Assembly: GCA_900544875.1 (NCBI GenBank)
Contig: UQWS01000035.1
Location: 1 to 12,334 of the forward strand
From: an uncultured Collinsella sp.
GTDB taxonomy: Bacteria > Actinomycetota > Coriobacteriia > Coriobacteriales > Coriobacteriaceae
Direction of reading: 5' to 3'
DNA: 12,334 nucleotides
The notes under the pieces were generated by a model that worked only from the letters and a program-made list of their open reading frames with translations, had not been told where the DNA came from and made no database searches. Shown here in pieces: positions 12,308 to 12,334 of the stretch; the stretch's first letter is position 1, and every line of letters begins with the position of its first letter. A program made the translations under genes and the position numbers.

Positions 12308-12334
12308 ATGTCCGGAAAGAGGAAGAAGGGGGCC
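12308..12334 (+). CDS. Start of an unidentified gene, cut by the window end
   Basis: ATG at 12308 is preceded by GGAGG with a 5-nt gap and opens the basic sequence MSGKRKKGA before the window ends. The very GC-rich leader and the palindrome 51 bp upstream would suit a transposase gene near an insertion-sequence end, but nine residues cannot establish a family. Confidence 0.4.

Overview
The window looks like a piece of a gut Coriobacteriia chromosome (Actinomycetota), most likely Collinsella or a close relative. This is inferred from the fairly high G+C, the GGAGG-type ribosome sites, the membrane-anchored LuxR regulator, and the many palindromic intergenic repeats with motifs such as GGGGACGTTC and TTTTGGCAGGTTT. 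No rRNA, tRNA or CRISPR array was seen, so the assignment rests on style and protein families only.

Left part (1-2009): a truncated IS256/Mutator-type transposase fragment lies on the minus strand beside a 30-bp palindrome. A gene-free stretch with inverted GGGGACGTTC repeats follows. Then comes a complete minus-strand DAHP synthase gene (shikimate pathway entry) with a good promoter and a hairpin abutting its stop codon.

Middle left (2010-3976): a plus-strand GNAT acetyltransferase is divergent from the DAHP synthase gene, and a perfect 20-bp inverted repeat lies between them. After it comes about 730 bp of repeats: two hairpins, a 121-bp long inverted repeat, a four-unit 23-bp tandem repeat, and a repeat-derived 15-bp perfect hairpin. 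A 63-codon plus-strand gene of unknown function and its terminator close this part.

Main locus (3997-11598): an agmatine deiminase (AgDI) catabolic locus. Reading the minus strand from 10208, the order is putrescine carbamoyltransferase (ptcA), an APC-family permease, agmatine deiminase (aguA), and a second paralogous APC permease. A seven-helix membrane LuxR regulator resembling AguR is divergent from ptcA and shares a symmetric operator-like region with it. Agmatine would be imported in exchange for putrescine, deiminated to N-carbamoylputrescine, and phosphorolysed to putrescine plus carbamoyl phosphate. The usual carbamate kinase (aguC) is not in the window; a second transporter sits where it might be expected. 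The spacers between these genes are long (133, 367 and 612 nt) and rich in hairpins. The last contains a 60-codon ORF overlapping a terminator-like stem just before the second permease.

Right end (11599-12334): a cluster of CTGTAACA inverted repeats, a small exported cysteine-containing protein on the minus strand, a perfect 40-bp palindrome, and the first nine codons of a plus-strand gene that runs off the window, possibly the start of another mobile element.
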